Positions 1 to 8,731 of a DNA stretch of 64,000 nt are shown piece by piece. Below the pieces are notes generated by a model. The model did not search any database. It was not told the origin of the DNA and saw nothing but the letters and a program-made list of their open reading frames with translations. This stretch comes from DATMNR01 sp963702765. Lineage in GTDB: Bacteria > Chloroflexota > Ktedonobacteria > Ktedonobacterales > Ktedonobacteraceae. Both the position numbers and the translations under genes were made by a program. How positions within the stretch are numbered: position 1 is the stretch's first letter; every line of letters starts with the position of its first letter. The DNA lies in NCBI GenBank assembly GCA_963702765.1, contig CAVPEB010000023.1, positions 115,118 through 179,117 of the forward strand, given 5' to 3'.

Positions 1-22
1 GCGTACAACTCGTATCCCTTTT

Positions 23-622
23 ATGTGGTCATTTTTCCCTTTAACCCCTGAGAAAACATGGCTGTTGGGGCTTATCTATGGCGACGGTTCACTATGCAAT
101 GATGGATATAAAATCACTATAACCTCCGGGGACTTTGATGTGATAGACAATATCAACCACCTTTTCGGAGATAGGCTCGGTATTTCATCACCTACATCAA
201 CCTTTCAAACTATCGCGTTACATTCTAGACGCCTTTGGAAAGAACTCAATGGAAACTTTGCGCTTGTTCCCAATAAATCACGTATCCTCTGTTATCCAGA
301 GTTGCCTGATGGAATGAAATCTCATTTTGTGAGAGGGTTGCTTGACAGCGATGGATGCTGGAAGACAGATACACGTAATCCTCAGCCAAAACTAATATTT
401 AGTTATGTCTCTCTTACAAGGGCATTCGTGGAGTCTTTACGGGCGGATTTAATCAAATATGTTGGTGTCTCGCCAAAGAGAACCATTCACGAAGGGTCTG
501 GATTTGTTCTTCTTTATTCTAATCACGATGCCATTAAGATCGGACACTGGGTATATGCCGCTTCAAATTTGAGGAATCGATGTGAGCGCAAGTTTGTTTA
601 CTGGTCGCGGTTTGCGAGATAG
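23..622 (+). CDS. LAGLIDADG-family homing endonuclease
   Basis: The 199-residue product carries two LAGLIDADG-type motifs, LLGLIYGDGS near residue 15 and FVRGLLDSDG near residue 103. This is the arrangement of a monomeric two-motif homing endonuclease, which cuts a long DNA target. The reading frame is open back to the window edge, so the ATG at 23 may be internal to a longer protein. The 3' end overlaps, in another frame, a remnant of a TnpB C-terminus that starts about 40 bp before the stop. The two may be parts of one composite mobile element. No intein splice residues (terminal His-Asn) are visible at the C-terminus. Family call is firm; host element is unknown. Confidence 0.8.
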   Translation: MWSFFPLTPEKTWLLGLIYGDGSLCNDGYKITITSGDFDVIDNINHLFGDRLGISSPTSTFQTIALHSRRLWKELNGNFALVPNKSRILCYPELPDGMKSHFVRGLLDSDGCWKTDTRNPQPKLIFSYVSLTRAFVESLRADLIKYVGVSPKRTIHEGSGFVLLYSNHDAIKIGHWVYAASNLRNRCERKFVYWSRFAR

Positions 623-972
623 TCGAACGTGCCCGCACTGTCAGTACGTGCGGAGCAAGGTGGCCGGGCGGGTGTTCCGGTGCCCGAAGTGTGGCTGGAC
701 GTATCACCGTGATGGCGTGGGGAGCATCAACATCAGAAGAAAGTATCTGGGTCAATTCCTCTGTAGTTGGCGTTATGGCACCGCCCACGGGCATGCGGTT
801 TCGGCCGCAAACCCGGCCTCGCTCGTTCGCAAGAGCGAGAAGCCGCGCCGCTTTAGCAGCTGCGGAGTGTCACCAGAATCGCGAGTTGGGTATTATTGTT
901 TCAGATTCATCAGTCCTGAATAGACTTCAAACAACATTCCAATGTGATTGGGGAATATCGCAAATCGTATAA
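582..972 (+). pseudogene. tnpB C-terminal zinc-ribbon remnant (IS200/IS605 or IS607 type)
   Basis: The first about 55 codons read CPHC, then 13 residues later CPKC, followed by HRDGVGSINI. This is the zinc ribbon and following D-containing motif that end TnpB (OrfB), the RNA-guided nuclease of IS200/IS605-type elements. After about position 745 the family-like continuation (VVGVMAPPTGMRF) is found in the +1 frame, so there is a single-base frameshift. The N-terminal RuvC part is absent because a LAGLIDADG gene occupies the upstream sequence. It is therefore a fragment that cannot encode an active nuclease as written. The exact right end of the transposon and its RNA were not identified. Confidence 0.7.
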
Positions 973-1029
973 TAGAGTACGTTATCTTGTCTGACATGGT
1001 AGGATATAAAAACAGAAGGAGAATTGTAT

Positions 1030-1317
1030 ATGGTAACTGAAGTTGCAATCTTCAATGCATTAGCGGGTAAAGAAGACGAATTAGGACAGGGCATTTTGAA
1101 GGGAATAGAGGTTATACGTCAACATCCCGAATGCATTTCGGTAAAGGTGGAACGCTGTATAGAACAACCTGGACAATACATACTCTCCGTCATATGGACT
1201 TCGTACGAAGCACACGTGGATGATTTCCGCGGAGGTCCACTCTTTCCGCAATGGCGTAGTTATATCAATGGGTTATTTGAAGGATCAGCTTTAGTTCGAC
1301 ATTACCAGCCCTTTTGA
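1030..1317 (+). CDS. Antibiotic biosynthesis monooxygenase (ABM) domain protein
   Basis: A single small ABM domain (dimeric alpha-beta barrel) fills the protein of about 95 residues. It begins VTEVAIFNALAGKEDEL and later has PECISVKVERC and the typical W-x-S-x-EAH-x-DDFR stretch. The family contains quinone and polyketide monooxygenases and heme-degrading enzymes; the substrate cannot be told here. I chose ATG 1030 because GAAGGAG lies 8 nt upstream; a TTG two codons earlier is too close to that site. It stands alone between the tnpB remnant and ligA. Confidence 0.75.
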   Translation: MVTEVAIFNALAGKEDELGQGILKGIEVIRQHPECISVKVERCIEQPGQYILSVIWTSYEAHVDDFRGGPLFPQWRSYINGLFEGSALVRHYQPF

Positions 1318-1379
1318 TATAAAAAGAATAAGAATACGAATTTACTGGCACTACATTAGTATTTCCAGGAGCTTTTTCG

Positions 1380-3472
1380 ATGGCTGAACCACAAACAACT
1401 CCTCAGGAAGGTGAAACTTCTCATTTAGTCGAAGCCTCCGCGATAGAACAGGCCGGAAGGAACGAAGCCGAGCAACTTGAAGCCCATGTAGCCACATTAC
1501 GCCACAAAATAGAAGAAGCGAACTATCAATACTATGTACAAGATAATCCAACATTGACTGATGCCGAGTATGACAAGTTGATGTTGGAACTGCAGCGCAT
1601 AGAACAAGAACATCCTGAACTACAAACGCCTGACTCACCAACTCAGCGTGTGGGAACCAGCCCTGTCCAGGAGGTATCACAACATCGTCATCCGGTACCG
1701 ATGCTGAGCCTGGCGAATGCGCGTAGTGAAGAAGAGCTGCTGGCCTGGCACCGGCGCGCACTCAATATTCTACCTAACGCAACATTCGCATATGTCTGCG
1801 AACTGAAGATTGATGGTCTGGCGATGGCGCTTACCTATGATAACGGCAGTCTGAGTGTAGGTGCTTCAAGGGGAGATGGCCTGGTAGGTGAGGATTGGAC
1901 ACCAAACATTCGAACTGTGCGTAGTATTCCACAAAACCTGCGCGGTCAATCCATTCCTGATAGGGTTGAGGTGCGTGGTGAAATTTATATGTCAACAAAA
2001 AGCTTTGAAAAGCTCAACGAGGAGATGACTGATAATCGGATCTTTGCTAATCCACGCAACGCGGCAGCAGGTTCACTGCGTCAGAAAGATCCTCGCGTCA
2101 CTTCTTCCAGACACCTTGACTTTTTTGGCTATCAAATCGGCTATATGCAAGGTTTGGAGTTCCATAACCAGTGGGAAGCATTACAATTGATTCAGGAGTG
2201 GGGATTTCCTGTAAACCCACATGTCCAATTAGCTAACTCTCTTGAAGAGGTTTGGGATTACTGCAAGAAGTGGGAAAAGGAACGATTTAATCTCCCGTAC
2301 GAGATCGACGGTGTGGTGATCAAGATCAACGACCTGGTTCAACAGCAAGAACTAGGATCCGTTGCTCGCGATCCACGTTGGGCTATTGCCTTCAAATATC
2401 CTCCCATTCAGGTCGCCACAAAACTACTCGATATTCGAGGTCAACATTGGAAGGACGGGATCTGTAAATCCCTGGGCGTTACTTGAGCCTGTCAGTATAC
2501 GTGGTGTAACTGTTTCTCGCGCTACTCTTCACAATGAAGGTGACATTCAACGCAAAGATTTACGTATTGGTGACTGGGTGCTTGTCGAGCGGGCTGGAGA
2601 AGTTATACCACAGGTCGTGAAACCAATCGTCGAGCGACGTACGGGGGAAGAACAGGTTTATCATCTCCCAGAGCATTGTCCGATATGCGATACGCCACTG
2701 ATTAAGAATGAGGCAGAGGCAATGGCCTATTGTCCAAATCAACAATGCCCTGCACGCAATCTTGAAGGCATCATTCATTTTGCCTCAAAGGGCGCAATGG
2801 ACATTGAAACCCTCGGCGAAAAAATGTGCGCGCAACTGGTAGAGGCTGGTTATATCAAGAGTGTGTCAGACTTCTACAGCCTGACGCGCGAGCAATTGCT
2901 CGAACTCGAAGGCATCAAGGAGAAAAGCGCCGATAATATATTAAAAGGTATCGAGGCTAGCAAACACCGTCCACTGTGGCGGCTTTTGTTCGGTCTTAAT
3001 ATTCGTTACGTCGGTGAGAAGACAGCACAAGTCTTAACGCACGCATTTGATAGCATAGATAAGCTTCTGTCTGCCAGCGAGGAGGAAATCACTTCAGTAC
3101 CCGGCATCGGACCAGTGGCCGGGCAGAGCATATACAGTTGGTTGCAAGACGAGCAGAATCGCGCCTTGATCGAACGCTTACGGCAAGCTGGGCTAAATAT
3201 GCAGGAAGAAAAGAAGACTAGTTGAAGGACCACTTGCAGGTCAGTCATTTCTTCTAACTGGCCGACTCACCAGTATGACCCGACCAATGGCTGAAGAGAA
3301 GATTATCCGGCTTGGCGGTACGATTGCCACCGGTGTAAGCAAAACTCTCAGCCACTTGATTGTAGGTGAAGATGCAGGTTCCAAACTAGCAAAAGCACAA
3401 AAGGCTGGTGTTCCGATACACGATGAGCAATGGCTGATTGATTTGTTGAAGGAACACCGGGAATACCCTTAA
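1380..3472 (+). pseudogene. ligA: NAD-dependent DNA ligase LigA, two frameshifts in this sequence
   Basis: LigA seals nicks during replication and repair using NAD+. The adenylation lysine motif KIDGLA lies near residue 145. The OB fold, a four-cysteine zinc finger (CPIC and CPNQQC around 2680-2755), helix-hairpin-helix repeats and a C-terminal BRCT domain (ending near 3472) follow in order. AGGAG precedes ATG 1380 by 9 nt. The reading frame changes near 2435 (an extra base in ATTCGAGG) and near 3218, so three frames must be joined to give about 697 residues, the normal family length. Because ligA is essential, I infer that these are sequence errors rather than true mutations, unless a second copy exists. 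Confidence 0.9.
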
Positions 3473-3495
3473 AGATTTGGCAAAAAGTTGATACG

Positions 3496-4168
3496 ATGAC
3501 ACAATCAGTAATTGATAAACAAGTCAGGCACTATATCTATGAATATTTTGTGAAAACAGGACACGCACCCACTCTACACCACTGCGCTCAAGTCATTTTC
3601 CTGTCCTCCTGCAAAGATCAACGAAGTCTACCAACGCTTAGCACACGGACGCGCACTCGTGTTGCAAAGCAATGGGGAAATTCTCATGGCCGAACCGTTC
3701 TCTGCTGTTCCCACTGCATTTGCTGTCGAAATTGGTAACCACTCCTGGTGGGGGAATTGTATCTGGGATGCACTTGGCATTCTCGCTATGTTAAAAGAAG
3801 ATGGTCGTGTAGTCACCGCGTGCGGCTGCTGTAACGATGCCATGCAGGTTGAAATTCGCAATAGCCAGTTAGCAGACGTTTCAGGGTGTGTTCACTTTGC
3901 CATTCCTCCGATGGAGTGGTGGAAAAACGTCGTCTTTGCTTGAAAGACGATCCTTCTCTTCCGGTCGGAGGAGCATGTGAGCCGCTGGTGCAAGCAATGG
4001 AATCAGCCTCTTGGAGAGATCATTTCGCTAGAACAGCAATGGCACCTCGCGCAAGCCTGGTACGCTGACCGTATGGAGTTGGAGTGGAGGCGCAAAACCG
4101 AAAGAGAAATTGACGCACTCTGGCAAGAATTAGGGTTTACCTCGTCGTTCTGGGACATACACTCCTGA
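3496..4168 (+). CDS. MerB-family organomercurial-lyase-like protein, predicted selenoprotein (in-frame TGA at catalytic Cys)
   Basis: The protein of about 224 residues matches the alkylmercury lyase family, which breaks carbon-metal bonds. The first catalytic pair is present in WGNCIWDA (Cys codon 3758-3760, Asp codon 3767-3769), corresponding to Cys96 and Asp99 of MerB. The second catalytic cysteine, Cys159 in MerB, lies 63 residues after Cys96. Here an in-frame TGA (3941-3943) lies 61 residues after the first Cys, inside NVVFA-TGA-KTILLFRSEEH. The frame then stays open for 74 further family-like codons to a final TGA. A hairpin with a GGTC loop follows the internal TGA. There is also one separate frameshift near 3572, so the N-terminal 25 residues must be joined by skipping one base. 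It lies 23 bp after ligA. A nonsense mutation is the alternative to Sec. Confidence 0.72.
3956..3973 (+). promoter_or_regulatory. Candidate bacterial SECIS hairpin in the MerB-like gene
   Basis: CTCTTCC, loop GGTC, GGAGGAG forms a seven-pair stem (one T-G wobble) with a four-base loop. The loop begins 19 nt after the TGA. Bacterial SECIS elements lie just downstream of UGA and need G in the first two loop positions. The same bases encode conserved LFRSEE residues, so part of the pairing could be coincidence. Confidence 0.55.
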
Positions 4169-4329
4169 TTTGAACTACCTCTACCAATCCAAATTGAGTT
4201 CGAACCATCATACGCATTATGTGTTGATGAAGGTTCGACAACAGGATCTTCGATTTAGAAATTTCATTTAAAAAGGCTTACTGTTAAGGCCATTTAAGAG
4301 TCGGTTCTTCTCTTCTTATGAGAGCTAAA

Positions 4330-5259
4330 CTATGTGTAATTTAGACGACGATCAACAGCAGAGAGTTGCTCATTTGCTAACCCCCACTTGAGGATAAGCT
4401 GTTGATAGATACCAGCAGCTTTCAACTGATTGTAAGCCGTTTGAATAGCATTGAGCATTGAAGAATCGTTTTTGCGCACGGCAATACCTTCTGGGCCAGC
4501 AGCAAAGACTGAGCCACCAACTTCAAATTGACTGGGATTCTGTTTGGCGTAGTAGTCTGTAACTGGCGAGTCCTGGTAGGTTGCTACAACGTGTTTATTA
4601 GCCAGCAGTTGAATCACTGCCGTTTGATCTTGCAGAGCTATTATATTGATAGCAGGCTTATCCTGCTCTGAGCAATTATCACTGGAACTCTGTAAGACGC
4701 CTTGCTCAATAGTGCCGTCCTGCACTCCCACGGCCAGACCACACAAGTCGTCTATGCTCTGGATATTCTTAGGATTGCCTTTCTGCACCAGTATAGATTC
4801 ACCAGCATTGAGATACGGCACGAAATCGGCTTGATTTTGCCGATCAGGCGTAATGCTGATTGCCGAGATGATGACGTCGAAACGTTTGGCCGCCAGATCA
4901 TCAATGATGGTAGCAAACTTTGTGGTAACAATATTTGCTTTTAAGCCCATGCGCTGAGCAATGGCTGTTATGAGATCAACGTCAAAACCAACAGGCTGGT
5001 TAGTCGTGCTATCGATATACTCCTGCGGCGGATAGGTAGTATCACTACCAACTGTTAAAACTCCAGGAGTGATAAGATCGGTTGGGGAGGTGGAAGTAGA
5101 GGTAGCGGGATTAATTGTTGGATTGCTCCCAGTGGGAGACGTAGTGGTGCTGCTACTGCCACATGCAGCAAGTAGCAGAGATAGTACAACCATACTCCCC
5201 AGCAGTAACATAGCAAGCGAAGAACGACGTCCTCGCTTCTTGAAAAATACAGCCATCAT
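4330..5259 (-). CDS. Amino-acid ABC transporter substrate-binding lipoprotein
   Basis: This 309-residue periplasmic-binding-protein type 2 (SBP family 3) starts with a basic, hydrophobic signal and the lipobox LLAAC near residue 33. A Ser/Thr/Pro linker follows, then a domain beginning LTVGSDTTYPPQEY and containing GFDVDLITAIAQRMG. Such proteins capture polar amino acids outside the membrane and deliver them to an ABC permease. No permease or ATPase gene is adjacent, so it is an orphan in this window. AGAGGAG lies about 9 nt before the first of two tandem ATGs on the minus strand. The gene is intact. Confidence 0.87.
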   Translation of the reverse strand: MMAVFFKKRGRRSSLAMLLLGSMVVLSLLLAACGSSSTTTSPTGSNPTINPATSTSTSPTDLITPGVLTVGSDTTYPPQEYIDSTTNQPVGFDVDLITAIAQRMGLKANIVTTKFATIIDDLAAKRFDVIISAISITPDRQNQADFVPYLNAGESILVQKGNPKNIQSIDDLCGLAVGVQDGTIEQGVLQSSSDNCSEQDKPAINIIALQDQTAVIQLLANKHVVATYQDSPVTDYYAKQNPSQFEVGGSVFAAGPEGIAVRKNDSSMLNAIQTAYNQLKAAGIYQQLILKWGLANEQLSAVDRRLNYT

Positions 5260-5617
5260 ACAAATATACTCCTCTGAATGAAATCGAAGGTTGCGAAGTC
5301 AGGCCTAGTGTAGCACAGCAATTGAAAAGATGACAAGTAGACTCGATCTGTTGAGAATATTTAAAATTCAGAGCCAGGTTTTGTAAGGGAACCCTCGATG
5401 GAGAATCAGCAATATGTGTCGTCAACAACATCCTTATTTGAGAGATCAGCAGTGGAGAATGCTACTGAAAGCGGCAGTCGGTCTCTTTGTCACATTGGTC
5501 AGGTTTCGCACCTCATAACTATGATGAAACGTGACGAAGGAATGCGATCAATGCAAAAATATATAGTCATGTGGGTTGAAGTGCATATGTCGCAATTCAG
5601 ACGAAACGGGAGAGGGA
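5260..5617. other. Intergenic region with no supported gene
   Basis: Divergent spacer between the solute-binding lipoprotein (minus) and the sigma-factor gene (plus). Short open frames are present but show no family resemblance. I see no hairpin or repeat. Promoters for both flanking genes should lie here, but none is clear enough to place. Confidence 0.5.
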
Positions 5618-6391
5618 ATGTGGTCGATGCAAGAACATGAATGTTTAGCAGTGCAGTTCGAAGCCTACCGCCCACATCTTCAGGCAGTGGCTTACCGCAT
5701 GCTTGGCTCGCTAAGCGAGGCGGATGATGCTGTGCAGGAGTCCTGGCTTCGTCTCAGCCACACTGGCACAAATGATATCCAAAATATGTGAGGATGGCTG
5801 ACAACAGTCGTAGCGAGAGTTTGCCTTGATACGTTACGTTCCCGTGAATCGCGTCGTGAAGAGTCACTGGATGTGCATGTTGCCGACCCAATGATGAGTA
5901 GCGCGGAAGGAATTGACCCCGAGCACGAAGCACTATTGGCCGACTCTGTCGGATTGGGACTGCTCGTACTATTTAATACCTTGAATCCCTCCGAGCGACT
6001 CGTCTTCGTGCTATACGACCTCTTCGCCGTACCTTTCGACGAGATCGCTCCCATCGTGGGACGCTCTACAACTGCAACAAGACAACTCGCTAGCCGAGCA
6101 CGCCGCCGAGTGCAGGGTGTAGCCACTGATTCCTACGTCGATCTCACCCCTCAGCGAGTGGTGATCAACGCATTTCTGGTAGCCTCACGCGGTGGTGACT
6201 TCGACGCGCTTCTGGCAGTGCCCGACCCAGATGTTGTGCTTCGAGCCTATCAGACAGCCTTGCATATGGGCGCTTCCGAGGAGGTTCGCAGTGCGTCGGA
6301 CGTGGCCAGGCAGTTCTTAGTGCAAATCCACGAGACCGTTTCGGCTTTCCTCTATCTCTTTTTCTTAGCGGGAGAGTACATCAGAAGTTAG
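5618..6391 (+). pseudogene. ECF sigma factor of the SigJ/ECF41 type, interrupted by TGA and truncated
   Basis: Region 2 (FEAYRPHLQAVAYRMLGSLS, then DAVQESWLRL) and region 4 (LNPSERLVFVLYDLFAVPF, then IAPIVGRSTTATRQLASRARRRV) of a sigma-70 family factor are clear. A SnoaL-like C-terminal domain follows, as in ECF41 factors, and stops early after about 258 codons instead of nearly 300. An in-frame TGA at 5789-5791 precedes GWLTTVVARV. The family has Arg or a similar residue there, so CGA to TGA is likely; no cysteine is expected and this is not a Sec candidate. GAGAGGG precedes ATG 5618; ATG 5627 is an alternative start. Confidence 0.75.
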
Positions 6392-6426
6392 CCGAGTAAA
6401 GCGGACGGGGTGATCGGCTCGGTTTC

Positions 6427-7599
6427 TCACCGAGCCAAAACGTTGTGCCGGTTTGTTCCTTGGAGCCAGGGCCGCATGAGTTCGGCCCCTGCTGCATAGG
6501 TAAAAATGTATCTTTCGCGGAATGGCCTTTGTAAGTATGCCAGGATCTGCTCTGCCTCCTTGGCTGACACACGCAAATACTGTTGAAGATACTCCAGAAC
6601 TTCCTTTTCTGAACGCCCCTCATGCAGGAGCAGCGCAGCGTTTCTGCGCACCGGCGTATAAAGGGTGTCGGTTGGTGAAATGCAGCGCGCTTCGTCAGGC
6701 GAGACAGCCAACCCTGCGCGGGGATAAATATACTCGGCCAGCCATTGGGATTCTTCTTCGGGCGAGAAGAGCATCGAAGCCGCCAGTGTAGCGATACCCT
6801 CGCTGATAACCATTTGCGGCGAAATCAGCAGGCCGATAGCCTGTTCCAGATAGCCTCGTTCGCGGTAGAGGCGCTGCTCCTTCAGCGTACACTCGGTATG
6901 ATGACCAGGATACCCTTCATGGCCAGCCAGTGTGAGCAGAGCGCGAGCGTACGTAAACAGATCAATATTGAGGTCGAGCTTCGATCTGGCGTGCCCCTGA
7001 AAGAGATTGTTTGCCATCCAGCGCTGGCCTCGCGTGGCCTGGATCGTGATGGTTTCATCAACCGGGAGTTCCAGGAAGGTTCGGGTACGGCGGCGCGTTT
7101 CAGCCAGGGCATACCCCAGAAGATCCACCATCTCTTCCGCGCGTTCCGGCGGAAGCGTCACATGCTGTTCCAGAGCCTCGATCCGTTTCTGGATATCTCC
7201 CGTGCCTGGGAGCATCTCTTCTGCCAGCGCCCACGTTTGTTCAAAAAGCGTTTCAGATGTTCTGCTCGGGCGAATATCAAAGCAGCGTTGGAGTTCCTCT
7301 TCCAGCGTGAACGTTTCACCACAAAGTTTCTGGCAAACCGTCTGTATCGCCAGCACCTGTTTGCTGAGAAACGCCGCCCGTTGCGGCTCCAACTCCAGGC
7401 GTGAGACTGCCTCGGCCAGATCGAGTGCCTGGTGAAGCAACTCAGGCGCCGGTGCGAGTGCTTCGGCCGCCACCTGTACTCGCCACTCAGGCGGACCGTA
7501 GTAGTAATCAACAAAAGGGCTGTGTTCAGAAACAGCGCGTAGCGCCTTGTCTAGGCGAAAAGACAAAAGAACGTAGTCGCGAAACCAGGAGTCGTGCAT
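6427..7599 (-). CDS. DUF885-family putative metal-dependent hydrolase
   Basis: The product of about 390 residues contains GHEGYPGHHTE, the HExxPGHH zinc-binding motif of DUF885 proteins. These are gluzincin-like and thought to be carboxypeptidase-like. The fold is mostly helical, and a signal peptide is not evident, so it is probably cytoplasmic. I place the start at ATG 7599, giving MHDSWFRDYVLLSF, because AAAGGG lies about 7 nt upstream. The frame stays open upstream and runs without a stop into the end of the DDN-like gene, so a fused or longer product cannot be excluded. Substrate unknown. Confidence 0.75.
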   Translation of the reverse strand: MHDSWFRDYVLLSFRLDKALRAVSEHSPFVDYYYGPPEWRVQVAAEALAPAPELLHQALDLAEAVSRLELEPQRAAFLSKQVLAIQTVCQKLCGETFTLEEELQRCFDIRPSRTSETLFEQTWALAEEMLPGTGDIQKRIEALEQHVTLPPERAEEMVDLLGYALAETRRRTRTFLELPVDETITIQATRGQRWMANNLFQGHARSKLDLNIDLFTYARALLTLAGHEGYPGHHTECTLKEQRLYRERGYLEQAIGLLISPQMVISEGIATLAASMLFSPEEESQWLAEYIYPRAGLAVSPDEARCISPTDTLYTPVRRNAALLLHEGRSEKEVLEYLQQYLRVSAKEAEQILAYLQRPFRERYIFTYAAGAELMRPWLQGTNRHNVLAR

Positions 7600-8047
7600 G
7601 GCTTGCCCTTTCTTTTGTGGTGCTCTCAGTGGCTCACCAGAGCCGCTCATCATTCCTGCTGTGTCTCTTGATGAGCGGTACACTCGAATGAGCATATCGG
7701 GAATGCCGGGAGGGCCAGAAAGCAAAGCTTCACAAAATATTGGCGCCGCTTCTTCCGGCGGCAGTTCGACGGCATGGATCTTTTCGGTGTGTCGATGCGG
7801 GTGATGGTGGCCTCTCCTCCCGCCGCACGGAGGTTGCGTACCCAGTTGACTATTCCGTAAGAAGCGATAAGGTAGCTTTTCCCTTCATGGACAAAAATCG
7901 CGATTGGGGTCTCAATCGGCTTGCCACTTTTCGCCCACGAACTGTAAGCAGTGCAAAACTCCCCATGCTTATGCCCATGCGCAATGAGGATGAGGTTATC
8001 AAGTTGTTGATGCGCACAAAGGCATTGACTCGATATTGTTTTGCCAT
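7600..8047 (-). pseudogene. DDN-type (DUF385) nitroreductase/F420-dependent oxidoreductase, frameshifted
   Basis: Joining three frames gives a family-like protein. It runs from VNAFVRINNLI and ALLTVRGRK, through SGKPIETPIAIFVHEGKSYL and YGIVNWVRNLRAAGGEATIT, to HAVELPPEEAAPIF. This is the split-barrel family that includes the deazaflavin (F420)-dependent nitroreductase Ddn. One frame change lies near 7925 and another near 7780. The final frame has no stop and continues into the DUF885 gene. ATG 8047 is preceded by GGGGAA. As written no full protein is made; sequencing error is as likely as decay. Confidence 0.65.
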
Positions 8048-8125
8048 ACAATATGTTCCCCATCAAAGAAGTGACACTTCTATCAACTGTTATACTCAGA
8101 ACCTTCGGAACCGAATCGAGAATTG

Positions 8126-8593
8126 CTAGGAAAGCGGCTTTTTTGTAGACTGGTAGTCCCCAGGTTGTGAGCGGAATCCAACAGCAAGACGGTTCCAACC
8201 ATTGATGGCAACTATAGCCAGTGTCAAATTAACCAATTCTTCCTCGCTAAAGTGCTGGCGCACCTTGTCGTAGATCGCATCTGGCGCGTGGCCCTGGCTG
8301 ATCAACGTGAGTTCTTCGGTCCAAAGTAGGGCTGCGCGTTCGCGCTCGGTGTAAAATGGCGTCTCGCGCCAGGCGTTGAGTTCGTAGAGACGCTGCTCGC
8401 TCTCGCCCATAGCTCGGGCATCCTTGCTATGCATATCGATGCAGTATGCGCAGCCATTGATCTGTGAGGCACGCATTTTGACCAGTTCTAGCAACAAAGG
8501 TTCCAGACCACAATCATCGACATAGTCTTGTAATGATGCCATAGCCCTGTAACCACAGGGAGCTGCTTTGGCATATTTCACGCGTTCTTCCAT
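8126..8593 (-). CDS. AhpD-family alkylhydroperoxidase / carboxymuconolactone decarboxylase-like protein
   Basis: The 155-residue helical CMD-domain protein has the redox motif CAYC followed by IDMHSKDA, as in AhpD. There the CxxC pair and a nearby His reduce peroxides or regenerate a peroxiredoxin. The gene is intact and uses ordinary cysteines. It therefore contrasts with the distant relative at 44964-45503, where the second Cys of the motif is a TGA codon. AGAAGGA lies about 10 nt before ATG 8593. It is on the same strand as the DDN-like and DUF885 genes and could be co-transcribed with them as a small redox cluster. Confidence 0.85.
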   Translation of the reverse strand: MEERVKYAKAAPCGYRAMASLQDYVDDCGLEPLLLELVKMRASQINGCAYCIDMHSKDARAMGESEQRLYELNAWRETPFYTERERAALLWTEELTLISQGHAPDAIYDKVRQHFSEEELVNLTLAIVAINGWNRLAVGFRSQPGDYQSTKKPLS

Positions 8594-8731
8594 TGAATGA
8601 AGTTCCTTCTCAAGTGATTTGACTCTGGGGAGGCAATCAGCCTCGGAGTGAAAAAGCTAGCAGTAGTGCTCGAACAGCTTTGACTTCTGTTTGCTTTCTC
8701 ACTGCCGATTTGATTGGGTAATATACTGCCC

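Noticed and set aside
1..622. LAGLIDADG ORF as part of an intein
   Set aside because: No C-terminal His-Asn plus Ser/Thr/Cys junction is visible, and the frame ends with a stop overlapping tnpB in a different frame.
5618..6391. TGA in the sigma factor as a third Sec codon
   Set aside because: The family has Arg or Gly there, not Cys, and no G-loop hairpin stands at 16-20 nt downstream.
7650..8198. A 182-residue minus-strand ORF spanning the DDN region
   Set aside because: Only its middle third matches the DDN family; the two ends are wrong-frame readings caused by frameshifts.
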